From contig PUQB01000071.1 in assembly GCA_003024785.1 (NCBI GenBank), positions 493,501-557,500 on the forward strand: a stretch of 64,000 bases of DNA, read 5' to 3'. Shown one piece after another: positions 46,201-64,000 of this stretch. The DNA is from Selaginella tamariscina. Taxonomy: Eukaryota; Streptophyta; Lycopodiopsida; Selaginellales; Selaginellaceae. The position numbers and the translations under genes are program-made. The stretch's first letter is position 1, and every line of letters begins with the position of its first letter. Under the pieces are notes generated by a model. The model saw only the letters and a program-made list of their open reading frames with translations, did no database searches and was not told the DNA's origin.

Positions 46201-46650
46201 TTAAAATACACACATATATTTATAATTGTAAGGCTCGTACTCTAACATAGTTTAAATAACACCACACACATATATAAAATAAACTTAAGTAATTCAATAT
46301 TCTTAATCTTAAGAAAGCTTAAGAAAATTGTTATGTAGTAGAGCATTCACACCTATCACTTAAATAATATCATCGTCACATTTACTTATACGTGATTACA
46401 TTTGTACTATGTTTTTTTCTTAATAAAAAAAATGACTTTAAGAGTGTTGCATTCACATTAGCTCTTACAAAATTATGTTATGTAGTAGTACATGTAATAT
46501 CTATATAAAATTTAAAAATTCAAAAAATTTAAAATTCAAATACATTAAATATCCTCACCTTATGAGTGCTCTAGATCATCATAATTAACATAAGTTTTAC
46601 AATTCCATCTTCATTATATTTTGCATTTTAATTCTTCAAGCTCTTCGTTG
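46200..46650 (-). repeat. PIF/Harbinger 3' tail, inverted fragment
   Basis: Reverse complement of about 14100-14560: GAGTGCTCTAGATCATCATA here against TATGATGATCTCGAGCACTC there. It marks the left edge of the carbonic anhydrase palindrome; the matching piece at the right edge is 56945-57085. Confidence 0.55.
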
Positions 46651-46679
46651 ATCATGTCTTGTACGTCTTTATTCGAGGA

Positions 46680-47690
46680 GGAGCGATCTCTATCACAAAG
46701 ATGTAATTTTTAGTAAATGGGTCTTTTAAAAATGATAATGTAGAATATTTAAATCATTTTTTTTTTTAAAATCTACATTTTTCATCATTGTGTGTCTCTC
46801 TCTCATCATCGTTTCTTTATCTTTTTTATTATTGTTCTCTCTCTCTCTGCATTTGTATGGATTTATTCCATCTGAGTTAGTTAATTTCAGATGGAAGCAT
46901 CAAAATATTTCAGACCCACTGACAATAAGTGAACATGAACACATGAAACTATACGATAAACAAAAACACTTGAGTTCTTATTGAATTTTAATTATACATA
47001 AATTTTCAGTTAAGACAACGAAGAAGTTTTGAAGTGTTTTTCGTAAGGTACGATTTTCTCTTTAAAAACATAAAATATTTTATTTTTTTTAATTTTTTTG
47101 CACAAAGTGTTACTGTCTTTGTATAATATGTCTTAGTTTAAATTTAAATTTTTATATATACACACACATATACATTACTCCGTATTATATAAAATTCATA
47201 ATCGATATTATACTTAAATTTAAATACTAAGACATATTATACAAAGACAAAGATTCCTCAATGACATTATAATAACTTTGTGCAGAAAAATTGAAAAAAT
47301 AAAATATTTTATATTTTTAAAGAGAAAATCATACCTTATGAAAGACATTTTAAAGCTTAGTTGAAATTTATGTATAATTAGAACCCAATAAAAACTCAAG
47401 TGTTTTTGCTTACTATATAGTTTCATGTGTTCGTGCCCACTGATTATTAGTGGGATATGTTTTAATAACTTCCATCTGAAATTAACTTGTTCAGATGTAA
47501 CAAATTCATACAAATGCAAAGAGAAAGAGAGACAATGATGAAAAAGAGAGAGATACAATGGTGAAAAAATGTAAATTTCTAAAAGAAAAATAACTTAAAT
47601 GTTCTACATTATCATTTTTAAAAAACTTATTTACTAAAAATTATACTTTGCTGCACAGATCCCTCCTTCAAGAAGATATAATAACCCTAT
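46680..47690. repeat. short foldback element
   Basis: Two arms of about 0.48 kb (46680-47150 and 47220-47690) in mirror orientation round an (AC)n/TATA centre. Same terminal sequences as the long foldback elements but without the hairpin core, so probably a deletion derivative. Its twin is 55890-56930. Confidence 0.65.
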
Positions 47691-47699
47691 CACTTGACT

Positions 47700-47803
47700 G
47701 AATTATATACATAGTCAAAATAAAAACAACAATTTCTGACTTAAGAATTTTGAATATTTAAACACATGTATAATTAGTTTAATTAATCATATAAAGTAAA
47801 TTA

Positions 47804-47846
<43 letters not shown>

Positions 47847-48617
47847 GAATCCATATACACAAACATTTGTAAAGCCAATTAAAATCAATATTATATCTAT
47901 ATATAGTTATAGATGTATACTTTGGCGTAAGTGACATTTTCCACGTGTCTGCATGGGCGTAGCTCACATGACACAAAAGCTTGTTTTTTATATATATTAT
48001 TAAATACTACATTTGAAAATATTATGTTGGTCAAGTGTTGGTTTGACAGCATATAAAAACAGAATTCAAACTCGATTTTGAAATTTGAAATCCCAGCAAT
48101 TCAAATTCAAACATACACATTTGAACCAATCACATCAGCTCTCACCTCATTCTACACGAGGTGTATTCACACACATATACATATACGCGTATACAGTGCA
48201 GGACCACTAAGTATTTACGTATAATATTCAATATTGAATATATATTTGATGAATTTATATACATGTATATACGAATATGTATAGTGAATATATTTATATA
48301 TATAAACAATTCAGACAGTATTAATGCCAGATGGTTCCAGGTTGTATCTGAATATGTGTCAATATTATATAATATATATTTTAAAAGCATAAAATAATTA
48401 TAAAAATATACGTGTCGTACAAGCAACGTGCATCAACACTTACGTATTATAAACGTATAATACCGGTTGTATACGCGGGTCTACGGTATTCCTTGTTGAT
48501 GGAATATTTGCCATTTATTGAATGGTGTGCTTTTCTAGAAAATAAGGGTTAAATATTTATTATATATATATATATATGATAGTGCGCCTGGTGAGTATTG
48601 CAAAAGCTTTTCAGAGG
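47700..48617. promoter_or_regulatory. upstream region of carbonic anhydrase copy 1
   Basis: Contains (TG)21 at 47804-47845 and a block (about 48040-48480) kept before all three carbonic anhydrase copies, with GGTGTATTCACACAC, the palindrome TACGCGTA, CAGGACCACTAAGTAT and CAGATGGTTCCAGGTTG. The start codon follows a TATATATATA run by about 50 bases. It may hold the shared promoter; no specific factor site is claimed. Confidence 0.4.
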
Positions 48618-48738
48618 ATGAAGAAGGTTCTGTTCTTACTGTTTGTATATCTTGCACTGTCAATCTCTGGTAAGTCTATCTAGTTTCACATCGATTCATA
48701 GTTATTTCACTCCAAAATTCATAATATTTCTTATCAAA

Positions 48739-48783
<45 letters not shown>

Positions 48784-49051
48784 TAATTATTTATTATTTT
48801 TCAAAACACATAACACATACACATATATAAAGTATAATATCTAAATAAATTGATACAAGCCCATATATATGTTTATATATCGAAAATCACAATCGTTATA
48901 ATGCTATACAGATATGAAGTTCAGTATATGTATGTTATAGACTTAGAAAATGATCTGTTCACACACAGACACACCACACACACACACACACACCACATAT
49001 ATATAGAGAGAGAGATGTATAATATGGGTATATCGCTATCTGTTTTAATAG

Positions 49052-49082
<31 letters not shown>

Positions 49083-49239
49083 ACAGGATTAACATACAAT
49101 TGTGTTTCTTTATATTCCCTATACACACACACACTTACGATAGTTATATATGTTGGGTATATGCATGAATATATTTCTATATGATCATATATAAAAGCCA
49201 TATGTAGGAAACTGTGTATATCAAAACTTCCACACACAC

Positions 49240-49276
<37 letters not shown>

Positions 49277-50395
49277 TTAGTTTAAGTAATAAAATATGAA
49301 TGAAACAGGTAATGAGGAGTTTGATTACTCTGATGGGCCAAAAGGGCAGGCAAACTGGGGAAATATTAAACCGGAGTGGCGAGCATGTACGACGGGCAAT
49401 ACACAATCCCCAGTTAATATAATATTTGACAATCTCCAACCAGTTTGCCCCTTGCGACTTCTTCAAGGCAGATACAAAGCTGTTAATGCCACTTTGTCAA
49501 ACCTCGGCCATGATATTGCGGTATATATTAAATATATTAATATTTAATAAAATTAATCATTAGTAAAATAAAATATTAATATTAGCTTTTTATAGCTTGC
49601 ATTTCCTGAAAACGCGGGGAGTTTAACTATTGATGGGACTCTATATAAGTTAACTGAGTATCACATACATGCACCCAGCGAGCATACACTGGATGGTAAA
49701 CATCTACCTGTTGAAGGCCACTTAGTACACAGAAGTGAATGGAAAAGCTTACTGTGGTATCCATTTTATACACCGTAGGCGGAGAGGATGACGTTTTCAT
49801 CGAGCAGGTGTGTGTGTGCGTGCGTGTGTGTGTGTGTGTGAGAGAGAGAGAAAGAGAAGAGAGAGTGAAGAAATAGGTTAAAGATATATATATTTAATGT
49901 TCTATATTTGTGTGTAAAGATTGAACAGTTTTTACCTGGACTGAGTGGAGAAGTTAACGTACACGCGGTAGATCCCAGGAATCTTAATATTAATGGGAAA
50001 AGATTCTTCAGATATACTGGATCTTTGACAACACCACCTTGTACGGAACAAGTGACGTGGAATATTTTAAGAAAGGTATTAGTTAAATAATAATAATTAA
50101 GTAACATTAGAATTAATAATTATTAAAATGTATTTTTCTTTGCAGCCACGAACACTCTCTCATAAGCAATATCAGCTTTTTGATAAACGGACTTAAGGTA
50201 AACACAAGTACATTTACACTTTATACACATTATATACATATAAAGTGTATTATAATATATTTAACTTCATTTATTTATATATATATATGTTTGTAGGGAG
50301 CAAATAATAGAAATGTGCAGCAACTGAATGGGAGAACAATCAAGTATCACAAGTGTTTTCCTTATGTAAATTATAATTTTTTGGTTAAATACTAA
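48618..50395 (+). pseudogene. alpha-carbonic anhydrase, copy 1
   Basis: Six exons: 48618-48669, 49309-49520, 49596-49807, 49920-50075, 50146-50197, 50297-50395 (TAA). Exon 1 encodes a secretory signal peptide (MKKVLFLLFVYLALSIS). Family hallmarks: FDYSDGPKGQANWG with W..C and TQSPVNI; zinc ligands in EYHIHAPSEH and EGHLVH; and SLTTPPCTEQVTWN with the conserved Thr and Cys. The enzyme family hydrates CO2 to bicarbonate outside the cytosol or in plastids. Usual length is about 260 residues, and these exons add up to that. Two lesions: exon 3 has a net one-base loss after VHRS (stop at 49777), and exon 5 has one extra T in the CTTTT run. Without these it would be full-length; the lesions differ from those of copies 2 and 3. 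Confidence 0.85.
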
Positions 50396-50399
50396 TAAG

Positions 50400-50895
50400 A
50401 AATGTTATGGTGAATGTTTAACATTTACTATTTCAATACATATAATCATTATATTAATTTTTATTATAATTTTATTTCAATGGTTTAAAACATTTTGAAA
50501 TTTAATTTAACTTTTAACAAATTGTGTAATTGACACATTGAACATGACATTTGTTACAAAATCTATAAGACTGAATATTTTTAGTAAATTCTAGCATATT
50601 TTATGATTATAAGTTGAATCTTCATTAATAATATATTTAGGTTTTAAAATTTTTTAGTGTATCAAAGGAGTTGTTCGACTTTGGTATTAATAATGGTTGT
50701 AATATGATTTAAACAATAAGCATATTTATTTTATAGTTTATTCTACATTACACACATGTAAAGAACACATTAAAATATTTAATAACATGAGTAAACTAGA
50801 TTCAACCACATATATAATATATATATACACATATATTATGATAATCTCCATATATTAATTATGGTATATATATTATGGGATAATCGATGCATAAA
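50400..50895. other. inner end of left palindrome arm, no gene seen
   Basis: AT-rich 3' flank of carbonic anhydrase copy 1; mirrors 52690-53240. Confidence 0.4.
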
Positions 50896-50899
50896 GGAA

Positions 50900-51310
50900 C
50901 ATACATTTATATAGAGTTTTTAGTAGGCTCTCCCAGCAACATGGGTGCCCCTAGCTACACCAATAGCCAAGGAGCACCCAATCTTATGTAACATATTCTT
51001 AAAAAGTAAGATAAGCTCTTTCCTTCTTTTTTCCTAAAATAAATTTTAATTCTTTTTCTCCATAATATATTAAAAATGAAAAGTCCATAACAACCACAAT
51101 GTTTTATTCACCACCAAACCTAACAAACCCAATTCATTTAGAGATTAGAAGGGCAAACTACATAAGTGAAACTCTCTCCAGGCACAGAGCCATCAAGAGG
51201 CTCCCACACATTTGGAGGTGGGGTAGGCGTTGGTAAAAGTGTTTTAGCAACTTCACATCTAGGGAACACAACAATCCCCTTGGACAGCCATTTATGGCAC
51301 TCCATTGGGG
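50900..51310 (+). repeat. direct repeat unit 1 in palindrome spacer
   Basis: Contains TAGGCTCTCCCAGCAACATG, CCAAGGAGCACC, CATAACAACCACAATGTT, CACATTTGGAGGT and GGAACACAACA. A second unit with the same landmarks in the same order lies at 51830-52270, about 930 bp away. The layout (two direct repeats of about 0.4 kb round 0.5 kb) recalls LTRs of a small non-autonomous retrotransposon, but no primer-binding site or TG...CA ends were found. Confidence 0.45.
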
Positions 51311-51829
51311 ATATGGGTTGACCACGCTAGAAAGTATGTATCACCTCTAGGATAGGTATAGTGAGGAGATTAACTTAGGTAATTATGGGAAAAAAATCTC
51401 CCACTAGTTGAAGATCTCCTAAAGCTCCCACCAACAGAGGATCTCCCACCATCATGGACCTACAATTAGCCAACTAAGCTAAGGAAGCAACACTTGGGGG
51501 AATAATGACTAATGAACCATGACAAAGGTGGACAGAGAAGGACAACTTGCCACCCAACCAAAAGGAAGATGTCTTGGGGAGGAGGGTTAGAGGTCCACAA
51601 GGGGACGACAAGAGGTCCATAGGAGACAACATGGGCATTATGAGCCTTGGTTATGACAGTGACGGCTGTAAGTCATCATGAGAAAGGATGATATAAGTGG
51701 TCATCATAAGATTCTATGAAGTAGGTGAATGATGGTGACATATTGATTGCTAGCCATTTGACTATATAGCAAGTGTCAATCAGACTATAAAAGGAGATCA
51801 ACTTAATATGGGGAAAGATCAATTCATAA
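51311..51829. other. interior between the two direct repeats
   Basis: Less AT-rich than the surroundings (GGGGAGGAGGGTTAGAGG, CACAAGGGGACGACAAG), with CCCACTAG- and CTCCCACCA-type words repeated. No frame of coding character on either strand and no retroviral protein motif. Possibly the internal region of a non-coding element. Confidence 0.35.
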
Positions 51830-52270
51830 AGAAACATATATTCATATAAGGTTTCTAACGGGCTCTCCCACAATAATAAGCAACATGGGCCCTTGGCTGC
51901 ACCAACAACCAAGGAGCACCTAATCTTAAGAATAGTCCAATGTAATATAGCTTTTAACATAGTTAAATAGGCTCTTCTCTTTCGTATGGGAAGTAAAAGT
52001 ATTCTTCTTTCTTAAATAGATTTTAGTTCTTCTTTCCATAATATGTTACAAGGTGATCATTAGCTAGTTACCGACCATGGGGAGCCCATAAACAACCACA
52101 ATGTTCTAGACCCAACTAATCCAATTTGAACTACATAAGTAAAACTCCCTCCATACACATAATCACCTAGAAGTTCCATGTGGACCCCTTGCATGTTTGG
52201 AGGTAGGTGTTGAATAACAACGCTCTAGCAACTCTACATATAAGGAACACAATAGTCCACCACAAAGGAA
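51830..52270 (+). repeat. direct repeat unit 2 in palindrome spacer
   Basis: Second unit: GGGCTCTCCCACAATAATAA, CCAAGGAGCACCTAATCTTA, CATAAACAACCACAATGTT, GTTTGGAGGTAGG and GGAACACAATAG. It differs from unit 1 by many substitutions, so the duplication is old. Confidence 0.45.
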
Positions 52271-53241
52271 TCAACATGAGAAAGTTTTTTAATTAAAATC
52301 ATAAAATATCAATGTCAATTTAAATTTTAAATTAGCTAAATTAACTTTGAGAATATGAGAGTTGGTAATTCATTAATAATGAACTTCTTAAAACTTGTTT
52401 TAAATTGAAAATTAAAATTGATAAGCAATGAATCAATTTTATTTCTAGTTTTTCCTCTTACATTTAAATATTATATATTATATACAAGCATGTATACATA
52501 TACCTTCATGGGTTGGAACTCTTTGGGAAGTTTCTTCTTTTAATTAAATAAAGAAATTTAAATAATAAATAAAATAATAATAAGACAAATACACACACAT
52601 GAGATATTAGCACATGTACACACATCAAAAAGGTTATTAGGTATTGTTGTTTATCCTATACATATTTATAATATGTGTATTATATTATTTATATGTGTGG
52701 TTGAGTCTACTCATGTTATTAAATATTATAATGTGTTCTTTACACGTGTGTAATGTAGTATAAACTATAAAGTAAATATGTTTATTGTTTAAATCATACT
52801 TACAACCATTATTAATATCAAAGTCAAACAACTCGTCTGGATGATTAAATTATTATGTATTATACCTTAAAGTTAACTACGGTAAATTACAGTAAATATG
52901 TAGATTACCTTAAGGTATTACGTATTTACCGTAGTTACCTTACACACCTAAATTATATTATTATAAAATATGCTAGAATGGTACTAAAAATATTCAGTCG
53001 TATAGATTTCGTAAGGAAAAAAATTAAATTCTTTTCTAACAAAATGTCATGTTCAATGTGTCAATTACACACTTTGTTAAAAACTTAAATTAAATCTCAA
53101 AATGTTTAAACTATTGAAATAAGATTATAATATAACAATTAATATAATGATTATATGTATTGAGATAGTAAATGTTAAACATTCACCATAACATTTCTTA
53201 TTAGTATTTAACCAAAAATTATAATTTACATAAGGAAAGAA

Positions 53242-54968
<1,727 letters not shown>

Positions 54969-54999
54969 CCTCTGAAACAATACTCACCAGGCGCACTAT

Positions 55000-55880
55000 C
55001 ATATATATATATATATAATAAATATTTAACCCTTATTTTCTAGAAAAGCACACCATTCAATAAATGACAAATATATTCCATCAACAAGGAATACCGTAGA
55101 CCCGCGTATACAACCGGTATTATACGTTTATAATACATAAGTGTTGATGCACGTTGCTTGTACGACACGTATATTTTTATAATTATTTTATGCTTTTAAA
55201 ATATATATTATATAATATTGACACATATTCAGATACAACCTGGAACCATCTGGCATTAATACTGTCTGAATTGTTTATATATATAAAATATATTCACTAT
55301 ACATATTCGTATATACATGTATATAAATTCATCAAATATATATTCAATATTGAATATTATACGTAAATACTTAGTGGTCCTGCACTGTATACGCGTATAT
55401 GTATATGTGTGTGAATACACCTCGTGTAGAATGAGGTGAGAGCTGATGTGATTGGTTCAAATGTGTATGTTGAATTTGAATTTGGGATTTCAATTTCAAA
55501 TCGAGTTTGAATTCTGTTTTTATATGCTGTCAAACCAACACTTGACCAACATAATATTTTTCAAATGTAGTATTTAATAATATATATAAAAAACAAGCTT
55601 TTGTGTCATGTGAGCTACGCCCATGCAGACACGTGGAAAATGTCACTTACGCCACTGTAAACTGAAAGTATACATTATAACTATATATAGATACAATATT
55701 GATTTTAATTGGCTTTACGAATGTTTGTGTATATGGATTCAACACACACACACACACACACACATATTAATTTACTTTATGTAATTAATTAAACTAGTTA
55801 TACATGTGTTTAAATATTCAAAATTCTTACGTCAGAAATTGTTGTTTTTATTTTGACTATGTATATAATTTAGTCAAGTG
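55000..55880. promoter_or_regulatory. upstream region of carbonic anhydrase copy 2
   Basis: Mirror of 47700-48600. Carries TACGCGTATA, GGTGTATTC complement and CAACCTGGAACCATCTGGCA. In the leader 'AGCTTTTGC' is missing compared with copies 1 and 3. Confidence 0.4.
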
Positions 55881-55889
55881 ATACGTTTA

Positions 55890-56930
55890 TTGTATCTTTT
55901 CGAAGGAGGATCTCTGCAGTAAAAGTATAATTTTTAGTAAATGAGTTTTTTAAAAATGATAATGTAGAACATTTAAGTCATTTTTTTTTTTTAAAATCTG
56001 CATTTTTTCACCATGGTGTCTCTCTCTCTCTTATCATCATTGTCTCTCTCTCTTCTATTTGTATGGATTTATTCCGTTTAAACTAATTAATTTCATATGG
56101 AAGCCATCGAAACATATCCAAACCCATTAGCAATTAATGGGCACGAACACATGAAATTATATAATAAGTAAAAACACTCGAGTTCTTATTGGATTTTAAT
56201 TATACATAAATTTTTAATTAGGACAACGAAGAAGCTTTAAATTGTCTTTCATAACGTACGATTTTCCTTTTAAAAATATAAAATATTTTATTTTTTTTAA
56301 TTTTTTCTGCACAAAGTATATTATAATGTACATTGAGGTAATCTCTGTCTTTGTATAATATGTTTTAATATTTAAATTTAAATATAATATTGATTATGAA
56401 TTTTATATAATACGAAGTAATGTATATGTGTGTGTAATATAAAAATACTTAAATTTAAATACTAAGACATATTATACAAAGACAGTAATACACTTTGTGC
56501 AAAAAAAATTAAAAAAAATAGAATATTTTATGTTTTTAAAGGGAAAATTGTACCTTATGAAAGACATTTCAAAATTTATTCATTGTCCTAATTGAAAATT
56601 TATGTATAATTAAAATCTAATAAAAATTCAAGTGTTTTTGCTTACCGTATAGTTTCATGTGTTCATGTTTACTTATTACTAATGAGTTTGATATGTTTTG
56701 ATGCTTCTATTTAAAATTAATTGACTCAGATGAAACAAATTTATATAAATGTAAAGAGAGAGAGATAATGATGAAAGATAAAGAGACACAATAGTGAAAA
56801 AATGTAGATTTTAAATAAAAAATGACTTAAATGTTTTACATTATCATTTTTAAAAGACCCATTTATTAAAAATTATATTTTTATGGCAGAGATCGCTCCT
56901 CCTCGAAGAAAGACATAAAAGACATGATAC
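55890..56930. repeat. short foldback element, right twin
   Basis: Mirror arms 55890-56370 and 56450-56930, same family and position as 46680-47690. Non-coding. Confidence 0.65.
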
Positions 56931-56944
56931 ATATGTCTTAAAAG

Positions 56945-57085
56945 GCAAATATCAAAAAAGAACTTAAAGAATTAAAATACAAAATATAACAAAGATGAAT
57001 TGTGGAACTTATGTTAATTATGGTGATCTAGAACACTCATAAGGTGAGGATTTGAATAGATAGAGGTAGGTGATGATCAAATTAT
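56945..57085 (+). repeat. PIF/Harbinger 3' tail fragment
   Basis: Matches about 14110-14240 (GAACTTAAAGAATTAAAATA, then GGTGATCTAGAACACTC). Right edge of the second palindrome; counterpart of 46500-46650. Confidence 0.55.
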
Positions 57086-57423
57086 TATATACAATAAAAC
57101 ATCTAAAAATATTTAAATAATATTATTAATGAAGATTCAATTTACGATCATAAAATATGTTAGAATTTATTAAAAATATTCAGTCCTACAGATTTTGTAA
57201 TGAAAAAAATTAAATTCTTCCCTAACAAAATGTCATGTTTAATGTGTCAATTACACAATTTATTAAAAGTTAAATTAAATCTCAAAATGTTTAAACTATT
57301 GAAATAAGATTATAATATAACAATTAATACAATGATTATATATAGATAGTAAATGTTAAACATTTACCATAACATTTTAGTAGTATTTAACCAAAAAATT
57401 ATAATTTACATGTAAGGAAACAA

Positions 57424-58535
57424 TCACTTGTGATACTTGATTGTTCTCCCATTGAGTTGCTGCACATTTCTATTATTTGCTCCCTACAAACATATATATA
57501 CACATAAATACATTTACACTTTATACACATTATATACATATAAAGTGTATTATAATATATTTAACTTCAATATATATATATATTTACCTTAAGTCCGTTT
57601 ATCAAAAGCTGATATTGCTTATGAGAGAGTGTTCGTGGCTGCAAAGAAAAATACATTTTAATAATTATTAATTCTAATGTTACTTAATTATTATTATTTA
57701 ATAATACCTTTCTTAAAATATTCCACGTCACTTGTTCCGTACAAGGCGGTGTTGTCAAAGATCCAGATATCTGAAGAATCTTTTCCCATTAATATTAAGA
57801 TTCCTGGGATCTACCGCGTGTACGTTAACTTCTCCACTCAGTCCAGGTAAAAACTGTTCAATCTTTACACACAAGTATAAAACATTACAATATATATATC
57901 TTTAACACATATTTCTTATATGCACTTAATTTAGAAAACACTCTTCTCTCTCTCTCACACACGCACACACACGCACGCACACACACACCTGCTCGATGAA
58001 AACGTCATCCTCTCCGCCTACGGTGTATAAAATGGATACCACAGTAAGCTTTCCATGGTCACTTCTGTGTACTAAGTGGCCTTCAACAGGTAGATGTTTA
58101 CCATCCAGTGTATGCTCGCTGGGTGCATGTATGTGATACTCAGTTAACTTATATAGAGTCCCATCAATAGTTAAACTCCCCGAGTTTTCAGGAAACGCAA
58201 GCTATAAAAAGCTAATATTAATATTTTATTTTACTAATGATTAATTTTATTAAATATTAATATTATTTAATATATACCGCAATATCATGGCCGAGGTTTG
58301 ACAAAGTGGCATTAACAGCTTTGTATCTGCCTTGAAGAAGTCGCAAGGGGCAAACTGGTTGGAGATTGTCAAATATTACATTAACTGGGGATTGTGTATT
58401 GCCCGTCGTACATGCTCGCCACTCCGGTTTAATATTTCCCAGTTTGCCTGCCCTTTTGGCCCATCAGAGTAATCAAACTCCTCATCACCTGTTTCATTCA
58501 TATTTTATTACTTAAACTCTCTCTCTCTCTTCTCT

Positions 58536-58566
<31 letters not shown>

Positions 58567-58741
58567 AACAGATCATTTTCTAAGTCTATAACATACATAT
58601 ACTGAACTTCATATCTGTATAGCATTATATGATTGTGATTTTCGATATATAAACATATATATGGGCTTGTATCAATTTACTTAGATATTATACTTTATAT
58701 ATGTGTATGTGTTATGTGTATTGAAAAATAAATAAATAGAT

Positions 58742-58814
<73 letters not shown>

Positions 58815-58937
58815 AATTTGATAAGAAATATTATGAATTTTGGAGTGAAATAACTATGAATCGATGTGAAACTAGATAGACTTACCAGAGATTGACAGTG
58901 CAAGATATGCAAACAGTAAGAACAGAACCATCTTCAT
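57424..58937 (-). pseudogene. alpha-carbonic anhydrase, copy 3
   Basis: Exons: 58937-58886, 58488-58278, 58201-57989, 57862-57708, 57638-57588, 57483-57424. Same orientation as copy 2, and it keeps the exon 4 start (IEQFLPGLSG) lost there. Exon 3 is intact with HIH and EGHLVH. Two single-base losses break it: a G in the GGGG run after QANW in exon 2, and one base in the FRYTGS stretch of exon 4. The first intron is much shorter than in copies 1 and 2. Signal peptide MKMVLFLLFVYLALSIS. Both lesions are single-base, so assembly error is possible and this copy could be functional. Confidence 0.82.
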
Positions 58938-58979
58938 CCTCTGAAAAGCTTTTGCAATACTCACCAGGCGCACTATCAT

Positions 58980-60013
58980 ATATATAATAAATACTTAATA
59001 TTACCATTCAATAAATGACAAATATATTCCATCAACAAGGACTACCGTACGTTTATAATATATAAGTGATTTGTTGATGCACGTTGCTTGTACGACACAT
59101 TTTTTTTATAATTATTTTATGCTTTTAAAATATATTATATATATATTATATATTCAGACGCGGAGAATGTTCGGGCATCACAACCTGGAACCATCTGGCA
59201 TTAATACTGTTTATATACACACACACACACACATATAATATTCACTATACATATATGTATATAAATTCATCAAATATATATTCAATAGTGAATATTATAC
59301 GTAAATACTTAGTGGTCCTGTGAATTATTCACCGTATACGCGTATATGTATATGTGTGTGAATACACCTCGTGTATAATGAGGTGAGAGATGATGTGACT
59401 GGTTCAAATGCGACTGTTTGAATTTGAATTCAAATTTCAAAATCGAGTTTGAATTCTGTTTTTACATTCTGTCAAACCGACAATAATCTGTTCAAATGTA
59501 GTATTTAATAATATAAATTTTTTTATTTTAAATAAACAAACTTCTGTGCCACGTAAGCTACGCCAGATCGGTTAATGCATGCAGATGTGGCATGCACGTG
59601 GAAAATGTCACATACAATAATGATTTTAATTGGCTTTACAAATGTTTGTGTGTATTTGGATTCAGCACACACACACACACACACATTAATTTACTTTATG
59701 TGATTAATTAAATTAGTTTAAATATTCAAAATTCTTACGTCAGAAATAGATATAAAAGTCAAGTTTTTTTTTTTGACCTTATATACTGTTGCAAAATTCA
59801 AACTTACTTTTGAATTCGAAAATGTCACATTTCACACCCGACTATACAAGGTGTATACACCTATACAAGCGTACACACATATATGTCATTTACACATACA
59901 ACAATGTATACGTATGTAAAACGTCAAATTTTATAGACTTTAAATGTACAGCACAAGGACCACTGCCCGCATCTTTCATTCACTTTCAAACTTGTACTAT
60001 ACGGAGAGATGCC

Positions 60014-60047
<34 letters not shown>

Positions 60048-60340
60048 TGTGTGTAATGTTATAGTTAATAAACTTCTAGAATTTATAATAACTACACGCT
60101 TGTGATATTTATAACTTTTAATTATTATAAAAAATATTTTATTAGACATCATGTTTGACGCAACATTAGTTTGTTCACAGATCTCTGTTGATATTTTCAC
60201 GTGCATATACATATATATATACTATACACACGTCTAAATATATAAAATATATTTTGTATATTTTATATTTTAAATTTAATTACCTTTTAAATATTTATTA
60301 TAAAAGTACCACGAATATACCAAGTTCGTTATTCTATGCA
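58980..60340. promoter_or_regulatory. duplicated carbonic anhydrase upstream block, forward and inverted
   Basis: 58980-59560 is the upstream region of copy 3. A further degenerate copy in inverted orientation (about 59790-59975) has GGTGTATACACC, ACACACATATATG and GCACAAGGACCACTG. It lies upstream of the gene starting at 60.4 kb, so that gene has the same kind of upstream block. A (TG)n run is at 60019-60055. Confidence 0.35.
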
Positions 60341-60347
60341 TAAATCT

Positions 60348-60377
60348 TAGGGTCCCGTGAAGAACGGCATTAGGGTT
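60348..60377 (+). promoter_or_regulatory. telo-box-like motifs before the 60.4-kb gene
   Basis: CTTAGGGT at about 60347 and ATTAGGGTT at about 60369, just before the ATG at 60385, in the same orientation as the motifs before the F-box, nuclease-like and orphan genes. Confidence 0.4.
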
Positions 60378-60384
60378 CCTTGGA

Positions 60385-64000
<3,616 letters not shown>

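Noticed and set aside
48142-48426. 94-codon frame on the minus strand upstream of carbonic anhydrase copy 1, repeated at 55154-55366
   Set aside because: It survives only because the palindrome copies it. Composition is Tyr/Ile-rich from AT-rich DNA, and the two copies are not kept to the same end.
48850-49083. Possible extra exon in the first carbonic anhydrase intron
   Set aside because: It does not continue the signal peptide in frame and consists of AT/AC repeats; direct splicing from 48669 to 49309 keeps the frame.

Overview
The window looks like nuclear DNA of a land plant. It is very AT-rich, has spliceosomal GT-AG introns and dense compound microsatellites (TC/AC/AT/TG), and carries plant-type families: dirigent proteins (known only from land plants), F-box/kelch-like genes, ankyrin repeats, a secretory alpha-carbonic anhydrase and PIF/Harbinger transposon relics. 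I cannot name the species. Telo-box-like TTAGGG motifs sit just before several start codons, as in many plant 5' leaders.

The dominant feature is architecture: almost everything is duplicated, mostly in inverted orientation. (1) 1-5.0 kb and 35.9-40.0 kb are long foldback-type elements built round a 165-bp hairpin, each next to a captured host-gene fragment (F-box piece at 1.6-2.0 kb; unidentified exon at 36.7-37.2 kb). (2) 5.04-13.6 kb reappears inverted at 22.3-28.3 plus 33.8-35.9 kb. This palindrome carries a divergent dirigent gene pair and a PIF/Harbinger relic on each arm. The right arm has an extra island, 28.3-33.8 kb, holding an intact 8-exon orphan gene. (3) Between the arms lie a small amphipathic (LEA-like) gene at 17.8-18.3 kb and a mosaic at 19.5-22.3 kb: ankyrin pieces on +, an F-box piece on -, and an exonuclease III/AP-endonuclease-like gene on -. 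(4) That mosaic is repeated directly at 42.8-45.4 kb. (5) The F-box gene start is repeated at 41.3-42.6 kb, followed by a decayed C-terminal part. (6) 46.5-50.8 and 52.7-57.1 kb form a second palindrome with one alpha-carbonic anhydrase per arm, and a third copy follows at 57.4-58.9 kb. (7) 60.4-64.0 kb is the start of a large multi-exon gene of unknown function with an intragenic Ser/Thr-rich minisatellite; it runs off the window.

Decay is reciprocal. On each dirigent arm one gene is intact and its partner broken, and it is the opposite partner on the two arms. All three carbonic anhydrase copies have small disabling indels, each in different exons. Either this is a duplicated region losing genes piecemeal, or some homopolymer indels are assembly errors; the raw reads would decide. 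Best-supported coding genes: dirigent A (8781-9323), dirigent B' (26661-27194), the orphan gene (30327-32025, minus) and the multi-exon gene from 60.4 kb. Most other coding-looking sequence is pseudogene, transposon relic or microsatellite.
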